The position numbers and the translations under genes are program-made. Under the pieces are notes generated by a model. The model made no database searches. It saw nothing but the letters and a program-made list of their open reading frames with translations, and was not told the DNA's origin. From contig JACDCP010000113.1 of NCBI GenBank assembly GCA_013817465.1, forward strand, positions 1-9,372: a stretch of 9,372 nt of DNA, written 5' to 3'. Source of the DNA: Gammaproteobacteria bacterium (GTDB taxonomy: Bacteria; Pseudomonadota; Gammaproteobacteria; Steroidobacterales; JACDCP01). Shown in pieces: positions 1 through 5,721 of the stretch; the stretch's first letter is position 1; each line of letters opens with the position of its first letter.

Positions 1-1764
1 GCCGACGACGCGACGAATATCCGTCGGATCGATCGACGGTGTTGTGGCGCCATCGATATGCTCGCCACCGATCACCGGCACGGCCGTCCATTCGCGCTCC
101 AGCGCCGCCTGCATGGCGCGCGCCAGTGGTTCGAGCTCGTTGCGGTCGGCGAGATTGACGCCGCGCGAGTTGCGGCGCCGTTCGCCGTAGATGTGCGCGG
201 GCAGCGGGATGCGCGGATGCGGGATGGTATCGAGCGCGTCTACGGCGCTGACCGGATCGGCGACGATGTCTTCGACCGGCGCCGCCTCGTCGACGATGCG
301 ATTGACGAACGAAGTGTTGGCGCCGTTCTCGAGCAGCCTTCTCACGAGATACGGCAGCAGGTCCTCGTGGCGCCCGACCGGCGCGTAGACGCGGCAGACG
401 GCGTTCATCTTCTCCTCGCCCACCACTTCGTCGTACAGCTCCTCGCCCATGCCGTGCAGGCGCTGGAACTCGAAGTCGCGCCGTCCATTGTTCATGGGAG
501 AGGCAATAAAAAGAATGCTCGCCACCGTGTGCGCGTTGTGCGTGGCGAACTGCGGAAACAGGTGCTTGCCGGCCGCGAGCATTTCGCGCGCGCAGGCGAG
601 ATACGAGACGTCTGTATTGACCTTGCGCGTGAACACCGGATAGCCGCTCAAGCCCTGCTCCTGGGCGCGCTTGATTTCGGTATCCCAGTACGCGCCCTTG
701 ACCAGCCGCACCGGGATACGTCGCCCGACCTGGCCGGCGAGTCCGGCGAGCCAGCGCAAGACGTACAAAGCGCGCTTCTGATAGGCCTGCACGGCGAGCC
801 CGAAGCCCTGCCAGCCGTCGAGGTCCGGCGAGCGATAGACGGCTTCGAAAACCGCCAGCGAAAGCTCGAGCCGGTCGGCTTCCTCGGCATCGACCGTGAG
901 CGCGACGCCGGCCGCTTTCGCCTGCCTTGCGAGTTCCAGGAGCTTCGGCGTCAGCTCCTCGAGCACGCGCCGCCATTGCGCGAACTCGTAGCGCGGAAAG
1001 AGCGCCGACAGCTTGACGGAAATGCTCGGCGCCTCCTCCGCGGCCAGCTTCCCCTCGATCGATTCGCCGAGTGCGGCGATGGCATCGGCGTAGGCATCGA
1101 AGTAGCGCTGCGCGTCCTCGGCTGTGAGCGCCGCTTCGCCGAGCATGTCGAAGGAGTAGCGATATTCGCGATTGTCGCCGGACCGCGAGCGTTGCAGCGC
1201 ATCGCGTATGGTGCGGCCCATGACGAACTGGCGCGCCATGATGCGCATGGCCTGGCGCAGTGCGCCGCGCACGACGGGCTCGCCGACGCGCGAGGCGAGC
1301 CGGCTCAGGAAGGACCCCGGGTTCGTGAGCATGTCGGCGTCCGGACGAATGAAGCGGCCGGTCAGCATGAGGCCCCACGTGGAGGCGTTGACGAACAGCG
1401 ACTCACTGGTGCCCACATGTTCCTGCCAGTTCGCCGACGACAGCTTGTCAGCGATCAGGCGATCGGCGGTATCCGCATCGGGGATGCGCAGCAGCGCTTC
1501 GGCCAGGCACATGAGCACGACGCCTTCCTGCGAAGACAGGTCGTACTTGTGCAGGAACTCGTCGAGGCCGCTCTTGTGCTCGCGATTCCTGCGCACGGCG
1601 TTCACGAGTGTCATCGCGGTGTCGCGAATACGTTGACGGCGCGGCTCAGGCTCGCGGGCGATGTCGGCGAGCAATCTGACGCACTCGCTCTCGTCGGCGA
1701 GGTACCAGCGATTGATCGCGGCGCCGATCGAGGTCTGGAGCGAGGGATTCTTTTCCAGAATCAT
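1..1764 (-). CDS. putA: Bifunctional proline dehydrogenase / P5C dehydrogenase PutA, N-terminal 588 residues (3' end beyond the left edge)
   Basis: PutA oxidises L-proline to pyrroline-5-carboxylate with FAD, passing electrons to the membrane quinone pool, then oxidises the hydrolysed product to glutamate with NAD+. Only the N-terminal arm, the proline dehydrogenase barrel (about residues 180-510) and the linker are present; the aldehyde dehydrogenase half lies outside. Family signatures read clearly: SSQEGVVLMCLAEALLRIPD (77-96), SVKLSALFPRYE, VDAEEADR, VRLVKGAYWDTEIKRAQ, YPVFTRKV, FEFQRLHGMGEE and VRRLLENGANTSFVNRI. By position, K251, D292, R353, Y460, R475 and R476 correspond to E. coli K329, D370, R431, Y540, R555 and R556 of the substrate site. 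The protein starts where E. coli PutA is at about residue 80, so it lacks the ribbon-helix-helix domain that autorepresses put genes. The ATG overlaps the stop of the upstream Nudix gene (ATGA) and has no clear Shine-Dalgarno, which suggests coupled translation. Confidence 0.97.
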   Translation of the reverse strand, partial: MILEKNPSLQTSIGAAINRWYLADESECVRLLADIAREPEPRRQRIRDTAMTLVNAVRRNREHKSGLDEFLHKYDLSSQEGVVLMCLAEALLRIPDADTADRLIADKLSSANWQEHVGTSESLFVNASTWGLMLTGRFIRPDADMLTNPGSFLSRLASRVGEPVVRGALRQAMRIMARQFVMGRTIRDALQRSRSGDNREYRYSFDMLGEAALTAEDAQRYFDAYADAIAALGESIEGKLAAEEAPSISVKLSALFPRYEFAQWRRVLEELTPKLLELARQAKAAGVALTVDAEEADRLELSLAVFEAVYRSPDLDGWQGFGLAVQAYQKRALYVLRWLAGLAGQVGRRIPVRLVKGAYWDTEIKRAQEQGLSGYPVFTRKVNTDVSYLACAREMLAAGKHLFPQFATHNAHTVASILFIASPMNNGRRDFEFQRLHGMGEELYDEVVGEEKMNAVCRVYAPVGRHEDLLPYLVRRLLENGANTSFVNRIVDEAAPVEDIVADPVSAVDALDTIPHPRIPLPAHIYGERRRNSRGVNLADRNELEPLARAMQAALEREWTAVPVIGGEHIDGATTPSIDPTDIRRVVG

Positions 1765-2174
1765 GGGCGCATTTTTCGGCGATAGTCTTGCAGGATTTTC
1801 GCGTGATCGAAGGCGAGCGGCGGCGGCTGCGCCGGGTTGAACACGCCGACCTGTGCGGCGTCGTCCGAGGCTTCGGGCTCGCCGCGCGCCTGGGCTGTGA
1901 ACACAATGCTGACGGTGTGGCCGCGCGGATCGCGCCCCGGATCGGAGTAGCAGCCGAACAGCTTACCGAGGCTGATGTCGAGGCCTGTCTCTTCACGGAC
2001 CTCGCGAACTACGGCGATTTCGACGGTCTCGCCGATATCGACGAAACCGCCGGGCAGTGCCCAGCCGAGCGGCTCGTGGCGCCGCTCGATGAGCACGATC
2101 GGGCGCCCGGGCCGGTCGATCATTTCGATGATCGCATCGACGGTCAGGAGCGGGGTTGTCGGTCTGGCGCCCAT
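1761..2174 (-). CDS. Nudix hydrolase, probably nucleoside-diphosphate-sugar (ADP-ribose-like) type
   Basis: This 137-residue protein has a complete Nudix box: G43-x5-E49-x7-R57-E58-V59-R60-E61-E62-T63-G64-L65, in which the REVREE glutamates bind the catalytic Mg2+. Nudix enzymes cleave a nucleoside diphosphate linked to another group. The WALPGGFVDIGET approach to the box and the later SDPGRDPRGHTVSIVF segment resemble small ADP-ribose pyrophosphatase-like members, but substrate cannot be settled from sequence. Length is typical of a single-domain Nudix protein, with no signal peptide or membrane segment, so it is cytosolic. The ATG at 2174 is preceded by GGAAGGA six bases upstream, a strong ribosome site. 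Its TGA overlaps the putA ATG by 4 bp, so the two genes are very likely co-transcribed and translationally coupled. A role in proline catabolism is only inferred from this arrangement. Confidence 0.93.
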   Translation of the reverse strand: MGARPTTPLLTVDAIIEMIDRPGRPIVLIERRHEPLGWALPGGFVDIGETVEIAVVREVREETGLDISLGKLFGCYSDPGRDPRGHTVSIVFTAQARGEPEASDDAAQVGVFNPAQPPPLAFDHAKILQDYRRKMRP

Positions 2175-2229
2175 GTCAGGTCCTTCCGCAGTCGTGGAAT
2201 TTCATCATCGTGTCACGTCAATCTAAGAA

Positions 2230-2251
2230 GGCGGGTTGAAACCCGCCCTAC
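2230..2251 (-). repeat. GTAGGGC-type palindromic repeat overlapping the hslR stop codon; possible terminator
   Basis: Read on the minus strand, this 22-bp unit begins GTAGGGC and folds into a perfect 8-bp stem (GGCGGGTT / AACCCGCC) with a 2-base loop. The TAG in its head is the hslR stop codon. After the stem comes TTCTTAG, a weak T-tract, so it may end hslR transcription before the Nudix gene. A related copy lies at 3997-4018 with compensatory changes in the stem. It looks like a REP-type extragenic palindrome; its copy number in the genome cannot be seen here. Confidence 0.75.
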
Positions 2252-2625
2252 GGGTCGCTGCGGCGGATGAAGCGGATGATGTGCCGCCGTTCCCGCTTGT
2301 CGGGCCTGCCGGCCGGGCGCTGGCCCGCCGCGCGTTCGAGCCGGAGCTGTTCCGCCAGGCGCTCGCGCTTGTACGCGCTCGCCGGACCTTCGACATACAG
2401 TGCGGCCGCCTCCTGCGCGGGGCCGCGGCGCGCAGAAAGTGCGTGCACGCGAATGCAGAATTCGTACGGCCCGCGGCGGATGACGACATCGTCACCGGGC
2501 GCCACAGGTCGCGCCGGCTTCACGCGCTCGCCGTTCACGTGCACCTTGCCGCCGCTGACTGCTGCCGCGGCGAGGCTGCGGGTCTTGTAGAAACGCGCGG
2601 CCCACAACCATTTGTCGATGCGCAT
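2248..2625 (-). CDS. hslR: Heat-shock protein 15 (Hsp15), S4-domain RNA-binding protein
   Basis: In E. coli, Hsp15 binds free 50S subunits that still carry a nascent chain and helps recycle them; it is heat-induced. The 125-residue product opens with the S4 fold (MRIDKWLWAARFYKTRSLA, then GGKVHVNGERVKPARPVAPGD, about residues 1-50) and ends in a basic tail (RPDKRERRHIIRFIRRSDP) matching the RPDKKERRDLLRF tail of E. coli HslR. I chose the ATG at 2625 because the seven codons from an alternative ATG at 2646 are AT-rich, unlike the rest of the gene. That longer form, 132 residues, would nevertheless be closer to the 133 residues of E. coli HslR, and neither start has a good Shine-Dalgarno. CATATT lies 5 bases before the chosen ATG, so a leaderless transcript is conceivable. 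The gene diverges from kbl. Confidence 0.92.
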   Translation of the reverse strand: MRIDKWLWAARFYKTRSLAAAAVSGGKVHVNGERVKPARPVAPGDDVVIRRGPYEFCIRVHALSARRGPAQEAAALYVEGPASAYKRERLAEQLRLERAAGQRPAGRPDKRERRHIIRFIRRSDP

Positions 2626-2647
2626 CTCTGAATATGTTTTGTTCATA

Positions 2648-2693
2648 CTGGATGCCGGATTGAACCCGCTGCGCGGGTACGTCCGGAACGACG
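2648..2693 (-). repeat. Extragenic palindromic element immediately upstream of hslR
   Basis: On the minus strand the element runs from CGTCGTTCCGG to CCGGCATCCAG. It contains nested stems: an outer CCGGA/TCCGG (2655-2659 with 2682-2686) and an inner ACCCGC/GCGGGT (2664-2669 with 2673-2678). The CGTC(A/G)TTCCGG...ATCCAG ends match a class of short dispersed repeats common in proteobacterial intergenic DNA (recalled pattern, not searched). The CGTCGTTCC end also occurs at 7625-7633. It fills most of the hslR-kbl gap on the hslR side. Confidence 0.65.
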
Positions 2694-2712
2694 AAGGTAC
2701 CAGCAGTTTACC

Positions 2713-2739
2713 GCAGCCGCATCTTCCGGCTGCTATAAT
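2713..2739 (+). promoter_or_regulatory. Predicted extended -10 promoter of kbl with an overlapping inverted repeat
   Basis: TGCTATAAT at 2731-2739 is a perfect extended -10 element (TGn plus consensus TATAAT), conspicuous in GC-rich DNA. No good -35 sits at 16-18 bp, as is common for extended -10 promoters. The predicted transcript start is near 2746, giving a leader of about 22 bases before the GTG of kbl. A perfect 7-bp inverted repeat, GCAGCCG (2713-2719) and CGGCTGC (2727-2733), covers the spacer and touches the TG, a position suited to an operator. No regulator is identified. Confidence 0.7.
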
Positions 2740-2755
2740 CGCCGCCGCACCGACC

Positions 2756-2759
2756 GGAG
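2756..2759 (+). promoter_or_regulatory. Shine-Dalgarno that fixes the GTG start of kbl
   Basis: GGAG lies 8 bases before GTG at 2768. This site, together with exact length agreement with the N terminus of E. coli Kbl up to the GLFK motif, decides the start against longer in-frame readings that would run back into hslR. Confidence 0.8.
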
Positions 2760-2767
2760 CGATTATC

Positions 2768-3958
2768 GTGGATGATGCCTTTCTGGCCCGCCTCGCGGAT
2801 GAGACCGAGGCGCTTAAGGAACGCGGCCTTTTCAAGCGCGAGCGGGTGATTACCTCGCCGCAGCAGGCCGACATCACCGTCCGGGACGGCGGCGAAGTCA
2901 TCAACTTCTGCGCCAACAATTATCTGGGTCTGGCCAATGAGCCCGAGCTGATCGACGCGGGCTGCAAGGCGCTGCGCGAACACGGCTACGGCATGGCTTC
3001 GGTGCGCTTCATTTGCGGCACGCAGACCGTGCACAAGGAGCTCGAGGCGCGGCTCACGCAGTTTCTCGGCACAGAAGACACCATCCTCTACCCTTCCTGT
3101 TTCGACGCCAACGGCGGGCTCTTCGAGACCCAGCTCGACGAGCCGGATGCGGTCATCAGCGACGAGCTCAATCACGCGAGCATCATCGACGGCATCCGGC
3201 TCTGCAAAGCGCAGCGGCTGCGCTATAAGAACAATGACATGCGCGACCTCGAGGCGAAGCTCGGGGAGGCCTCTGATTGCCGCACGCGCCTCATTGCCAC
3301 GGACGGCGTGTTCTCCATGGACGGGATCATCGCCGATCTCGAGAGCATCTGCGATCTGGCAGATCGATACGGCGCACTGGTCATGTGCGACGACGCGCAT
3401 GGCGCGGGTTTCATGGGTGAGAACGGCCGCGGCACGCATGAATATCGCGGGGTGGTGGGCCGCATGGACATCATCACCGGCACGCTCGGCAAGGCACTCG
3501 GCGGCGCTTCGGGCGGTTACACGTCGGGCCGCAAGGAGATCGTCGCGTGGCTGCGCCAGCGCTCGCGGCCGTATTTGTTCTCCAATACCGTGCCGCCGGT
3601 CGTGGCGGCGACCTCGATCAAGGTGCTCAATCTGCTCGAAACATCGAGCGATCTGCGCGACCGGCTGCACGAGAACAGCCGCTACTTCAGGCAGCAGATG
3701 ACTGCGCTCGGTTTCGACCTCGTGCCGGGCGAGCACCCGATCATTCCCGTCATGCTCGGCGATGCGCGCCTCGCGAGCAGCATGGCCGAGCGGCTGCTCG
3801 AGGAAGGCATTTACGTCATCGGCTTTTCATTTCCGGTCGTGCCGGAAGGCAAGGCGCGCATCCGCACGCAGATGTCGGCGAGCCATGAGCGGCATCATCT
3901 CGACCGGGCTATCGCGGCATTCGCGAAAGTCGGTCGCGAGCTCGGCGTCATCAATTGA
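2768..3958 (+). CDS. kbl: 2-amino-3-ketobutyrate CoA ligase (glycine C-acetyltransferase)
   Basis: Kbl is a cytosolic, PLP-dependent enzyme of the alpha-oxoamine synthase family. It splits 2-amino-3-ketobutyrate with CoA to glycine and acetyl-CoA, the second step of threonine degradation. The 396-residue product is nearly collinear with E. coli Kbl (398 residues). Visible landmarks are INFCANNYLGLA, the substrate-site ELNHASIIDG (H136), the cofactor-binding DDAH (D208, H211) and the PLP lysine K242 in TGTLGKALGGASGGY. The C-terminal domain contains EGIYVIGFSFPVVPEGKARI. The GTG start at 2768 puts the first 20 residues in register with the E. coli protein, with GGAG 8 bases upstream and a TATAAT promoter about 30 bp before it. 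Kbl normally forms a functional pair with the following tdh; here 99 bp holding a palindromic repeat separates them. Confidence 0.97.
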   Translation: MDDAFLARLADETEALKERGLFKRERVITSPQQADITVRDGGEVINFCANNYLGLANEPELIDAGCKALREHGYGMASVRFICGTQTVHKELEARLTQFLGTEDTILYPSCFDANGGLFETQLDEPDAVISDELNHASIIDGIRLCKAQRLRYKNNDMRDLEAKLGEASDCRTRLIATDGVFSMDGIIADLESICDLADRYGALVMCDDAHGAGFMGENGRGTHEYRGVVGRMDIITGTLGKALGGASGGYTSGRKEIVAWLRQRSRPYLFSNTVPPVVAATSIKVLNLLETSSDLRDRLHENSRYFRQQMTALGFDLVPGEHPIIPVMLGDARLASSMAERLLEEGIYVIGFSFPVVPEGKARIRTQMSASHERHHLDRAIAAFAKVGRELGVIN

Positions 3959-3974
3959 TCTGCCACGCTCCCGC

Positions 3975-4018
3975 AGGGCCGGTTTCGACCGGCATCGCCC
4001 GACTGAAGTCGGCCCTAC
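3975..4018 (+). repeat. REP-like doublet of palindromes between kbl and tdh
   Basis: Two hairpins stand side by side. The first is GCCGGT-TTCG-ACCGGC (3978-3993), which in RNA carries a UUCG tetraloop. The second is CCGACT-GA-AGTCGG (3999-4012). The flanks AGGGCC (3975-3980) and GGCCCT (4011-4016) are also complementary, so the whole unit can fold as one larger structure. The second hairpin read on the minus strand, with its GTAGGGC head ending at 4018, is related to 2230-2251. With no T-tract and a cotranscribed gene after it, it more likely affects mRNA stability or partial readthrough than full termination. Confidence 0.75.
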
Positions 4019-4044
4019 TTGCGGCGCTGCGCGCGCGTCAGACG

Positions 4045-4049
4045 TGAGG
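4045..4049 (+). promoter_or_regulatory. Shine-Dalgarno that fixes the TTG start of tdh
   Basis: TGAGG lies 8 bases before TTG at 4058. With the first residues reading (M)KALRKLKAEPGIWM, as in E. coli Tdh, it supports this rare start over the upstream in-frame TTG at 4019, which lies at the edge of the palindromic repeat. Confidence 0.75.
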
Positions 4050-4057
4050 CGTACGGC

Positions 4058-5092
4058 TTGAAAGCGCTGCGCAAGCTCAAAGCCGAGCCGGGCATCTGGA
4101 TGGATGAGGTCGAGATGCCTGCGGTCGGGCACAACGACGTGCTGATCCGCGTGCTCAAGACTGCTATCTGCGGCACGGACCTGCACATATTCAACTGGGA
4201 CGCGTGGGCGAGCCGCACTATCCCCGTGCCGATGACGGTCGGGCATGAATTCGTCGGCGAAGTCATCGAGATCGGCAGCGAGGTCACGGGCCTGAAGCCC
4301 GGCGATCGCGTGGCCGGCGAAGGGCATGTGACCTGCGGACACTGCCGCAACTGCCGGGCCGGCAAGCGGCATCTGTGCCGCAACACCATGGGCGTGGGCG
4401 TGAACCGGCCAGGCTGTTTTGCCGAGTATGTGGCTATTCCTGCGAGCAACGCCTTCAAACTGCCCGACGATATCGGCGACGACATCGCCTCTATCCTCGA
4501 TCCATTGGGCAACGCGACGCACGCGGCGCTGTCCTTCGATCTGGTCGGCGAGGACGTGCTCATCACAGGTGCGGGGCCAATCGGCATCATGGCCGCCGCG
4601 ATCGCGCGCCACGTCGGCGCGCGTCACGTCGTCGTCACCGACGTCAATGATTACCGGCTCGAGCTGGCGAGTCGCATGGGCGCCAGCCGCGCGCTGAACG
4701 TCGAGCGGGACTCACTCGAGGACACAATGCGCGAGCTCGGCATGCGGGAAGGTTTCGACGTCGGCCTGGAGATGTCCGGCAACGGCGCGGCGTTTCGCCA
4801 GATGCTCGGCGCCATGCACCACGGCGGGCGCATCGCTTTGCTCGGCATACCGCCCGGCGAGGTCGCTATCGACTGGAACGAGGTGATCTTCAAGGGCCTG
4901 ATGCTCAAGGGTATCTATGGTCGCGAGATGTTCGAGACCTGGTACAAAATGATCAGCATGCTGCAGAGCGGGTTGGATATCTCGCCGGTCATCACGCACC
5001 GGCTGCCGGCGGATGCATATGCCGAAGCGTTCGACACGCTGCGCTCAGGAGAATCGGGGAAAGTGATTCTCGATTGGCGCGGTCAGACATGA
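4058..5092 (+). CDS. tdh: L-threonine 3-dehydrogenase
   Basis: Tdh is a cytosolic zinc- and NAD+-dependent medium-chain dehydrogenase that oxidises L-threonine to 2-amino-3-ketobutyrate, the substrate of Kbl. Its 344 residues (E. coli Tdh has 341) include the catalytic-zinc residues C38, H63 and E64 (AICGTD, GHE), and the structural-zinc set C93, C96, C99 and C107 in TCGHCRNCRAGKRHLC. The NAD-binding loop is GAGPIGIMAA in the Rossmann domain, and the C-terminal signature is KGIYGREMFETWYKM. The start is TTG at 4058 with TGAGG 8 bases upstream. Weak initiation here may set the Tdh:Kbl ratio (inference). The gene follows kbl on the same strand with no clear promoter of its own. The TGA stop overlaps the first bases of the long hairpin at 5091-5147, and the last residues (WRGQT) run slightly past the E. 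coli end. Confidence 0.97.
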   Translation: MKALRKLKAEPGIWMDEVEMPAVGHNDVLIRVLKTAICGTDLHIFNWDAWASRTIPVPMTVGHEFVGEVIEIGSEVTGLKPGDRVAGEGHVTCGHCRNCRAGKRHLCRNTMGVGVNRPGCFAEYVAIPASNAFKLPDDIGDDIASILDPLGNATHAALSFDLVGEDVLITGAGPIGIMAAAIARHVGARHVVVTDVNDYRLELASRMGASRALNVERDSLEDTMRELGMREGFDVGLEMSGNGAAFRQMLGAMHHGGRIALLGIPPGEVAIDWNEVIFKGLMLKGIYGREMFETWYKMISMLQSGLDISPVITHRLPADAYAEAFDTLRSGESGKVILDWRGQT

Positions 5093-5147
5093 AAATGGGG
5101 ACATTCCTGATTTCGACGAAATCGAAATCAGGAATGTCCCCATTTTC
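5091..5147. terminator. Perfect 25-bp-arm hairpin between convergent tdh and the VOC gene; likely bidirectional terminator and dispersed repeat
   Basis: Positions 5091-5115 and 5123-5147 are exact reverse complements around a 7-base loop, with no mismatch. The outer ends are GAAAATGGGG and CCCCATTTTC, so on either strand the stem ends in a T-rich run, as in an intrinsic terminator. The stem sequence is AT-richer than its surroundings and contains the GGGGACATTCCTGA motif. I recall similar GGGGACA-type palindromes as dispersed repeats in environmental proteobacteria, sometimes near Y1/REP-associated transposases, but no transposase is present here. The left arm overlaps the tdh stop codon; the right arm ends 15 bp before the VOC gene stop. 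Confidence 0.85.
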
Positions 5148-5162
5148 TTCCCGGCACGTGGT

Positions 5163-5627
5163 CTACGACTGCGCCATCGCGGCTTCGGCGCGCTCCTGCA
5201 TTTCCTCGGGCGGGATGTCCTCGATGTGCGTCGAGATCGTCCAAACGTGGCCGAACGGGTCTTTGATTGTGCCGGAGCGGTCACCGTAGAACTGGTCCTG
5301 CAACGCCTTGACCTCTTTCGCGCCGGCCGCGACGGCTTTCTTGAACCGCGCGTCGACGTCCTTGACGTAGATCATGATGCTCACGGGCGTGCCGCCCAGC
5401 GCCTGCGGGCCGCGCTGGCCCATGTCCGGGTGTTCGTCGGCGAGCATGATCGGTGAGTCGCCGATCTTGATCTCGGCGTGCCCGATCTTGCCGCCGGGCG
5501 CGTCCATGCGGAACAGCTCCGTCGCGCCGAACGCTTTCTTGTAGAAATCGATCGCGGCGGCCGCGCCGTTGACGATCAGGTACGGCGTCGCCGTGTGGTA
5601 GCCCTCGGGCTGGTGTTTTACTGCCAT
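5163..5627 (-). CDS. VOC (glyoxalase/bleomycin-resistance superfamily) protein, PhnB-like
   Basis: This 154-residue cytosolic protein has the paired beta-alpha-beta-beta-beta modules of the vicinal-oxygen-chelate fold. The first module contains TPYLIVNGAAAAIDFYKKAF and GGKIGHAEIKIGDSPIMLADE; the second contains SIMIYVKDVDARFKKAVAAGA and IKDPFGHVWTISTHIEDIP. H50 and H127 lie where many VOC enzymes carry metal ligands, but I cannot assign a full ligand set. The closest general type is the PhnB-like group, often annotated as glyoxalase or 3-demethylubiquinone methyltransferase-like, whose reactions are mostly unknown. The tail (EEMQERAEAAMAQS) is helical and charged. ATG at 5627 has a consensus AGGAGG 5 bases upstream; an in-frame extension to 5807 would overlap sppA, reads as low-complexity noise and is rejected. 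It is convergent with tdh and downstream of sppA on the same strand, with its own predicted promoter. Confidence 0.9.
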   Translation of the reverse strand: MAVKHQPEGYHTATPYLIVNGAAAAIDFYKKAFGATELFRMDAPGGKIGHAEIKIGDSPIMLADEHPDMGQRGPQALGGTPVSIMIYVKDVDARFKKAVAAGAKEVKALQDQFYGDRSGTIKDPFGHVWTISTHIEDIPPEEMQERAEAAMAQS

Positions 5628-5672
5628 TGGATCCTCCTGTTGTTGTGATGTCGTGTCGTCTGCTTGCCGGCA

Positions 5673-5700
5673 ACCCCGCATCCAGTGCGGGTTATACCAG
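5673..5700 (-). promoter_or_regulatory. Predicted extended -10 promoter of the VOC gene, overlapping an inverted repeat
   Basis: On the minus strand TGGTATAAC (5700-5692) fits an extended -10 element; no convincing -35 is present. The predicted start is near 5685. An inverted repeat, AACCCGCA (5694-5687) and TGCGGGGTT (5681-5673, with one bulged G), overlaps the -10 and the start site. It could be an operator, or a hairpin terminating sppA messages, although no T-tract follows. Confidence 0.45.
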
Positions 5701-5721
5701 CCTGCGTCTCCTGCGTGATCG

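Noticed and set aside
58..1785. 575-codon plus-strand ORF opposite putA
   Set aside because: Its product is Arg/His/Ala-rich noise without domains, and the other strand encodes an intact, highly conserved PutA. It is a GC codon-bias shadow.
2215..2221. TTGACG as a -35 for the Nudix gene (minus strand)
   Set aside because: No acceptable -10 lies at 15-19 bp spacing, so the promoter is not called.
2612..2767. N-terminal extension of Kbl from an in-frame TTG
   Set aside because: It overlaps hslR and the repeat, has no homology to Kbl, and lies upstream of the TATAAT promoter and GGAG site that serve the GTG at 2768.
2708..3736. 342-codon minus-strand ORF opposite kbl
   Set aside because: The opposite strand is a clear full-length Kbl; the antisense product shows no recognisable family.
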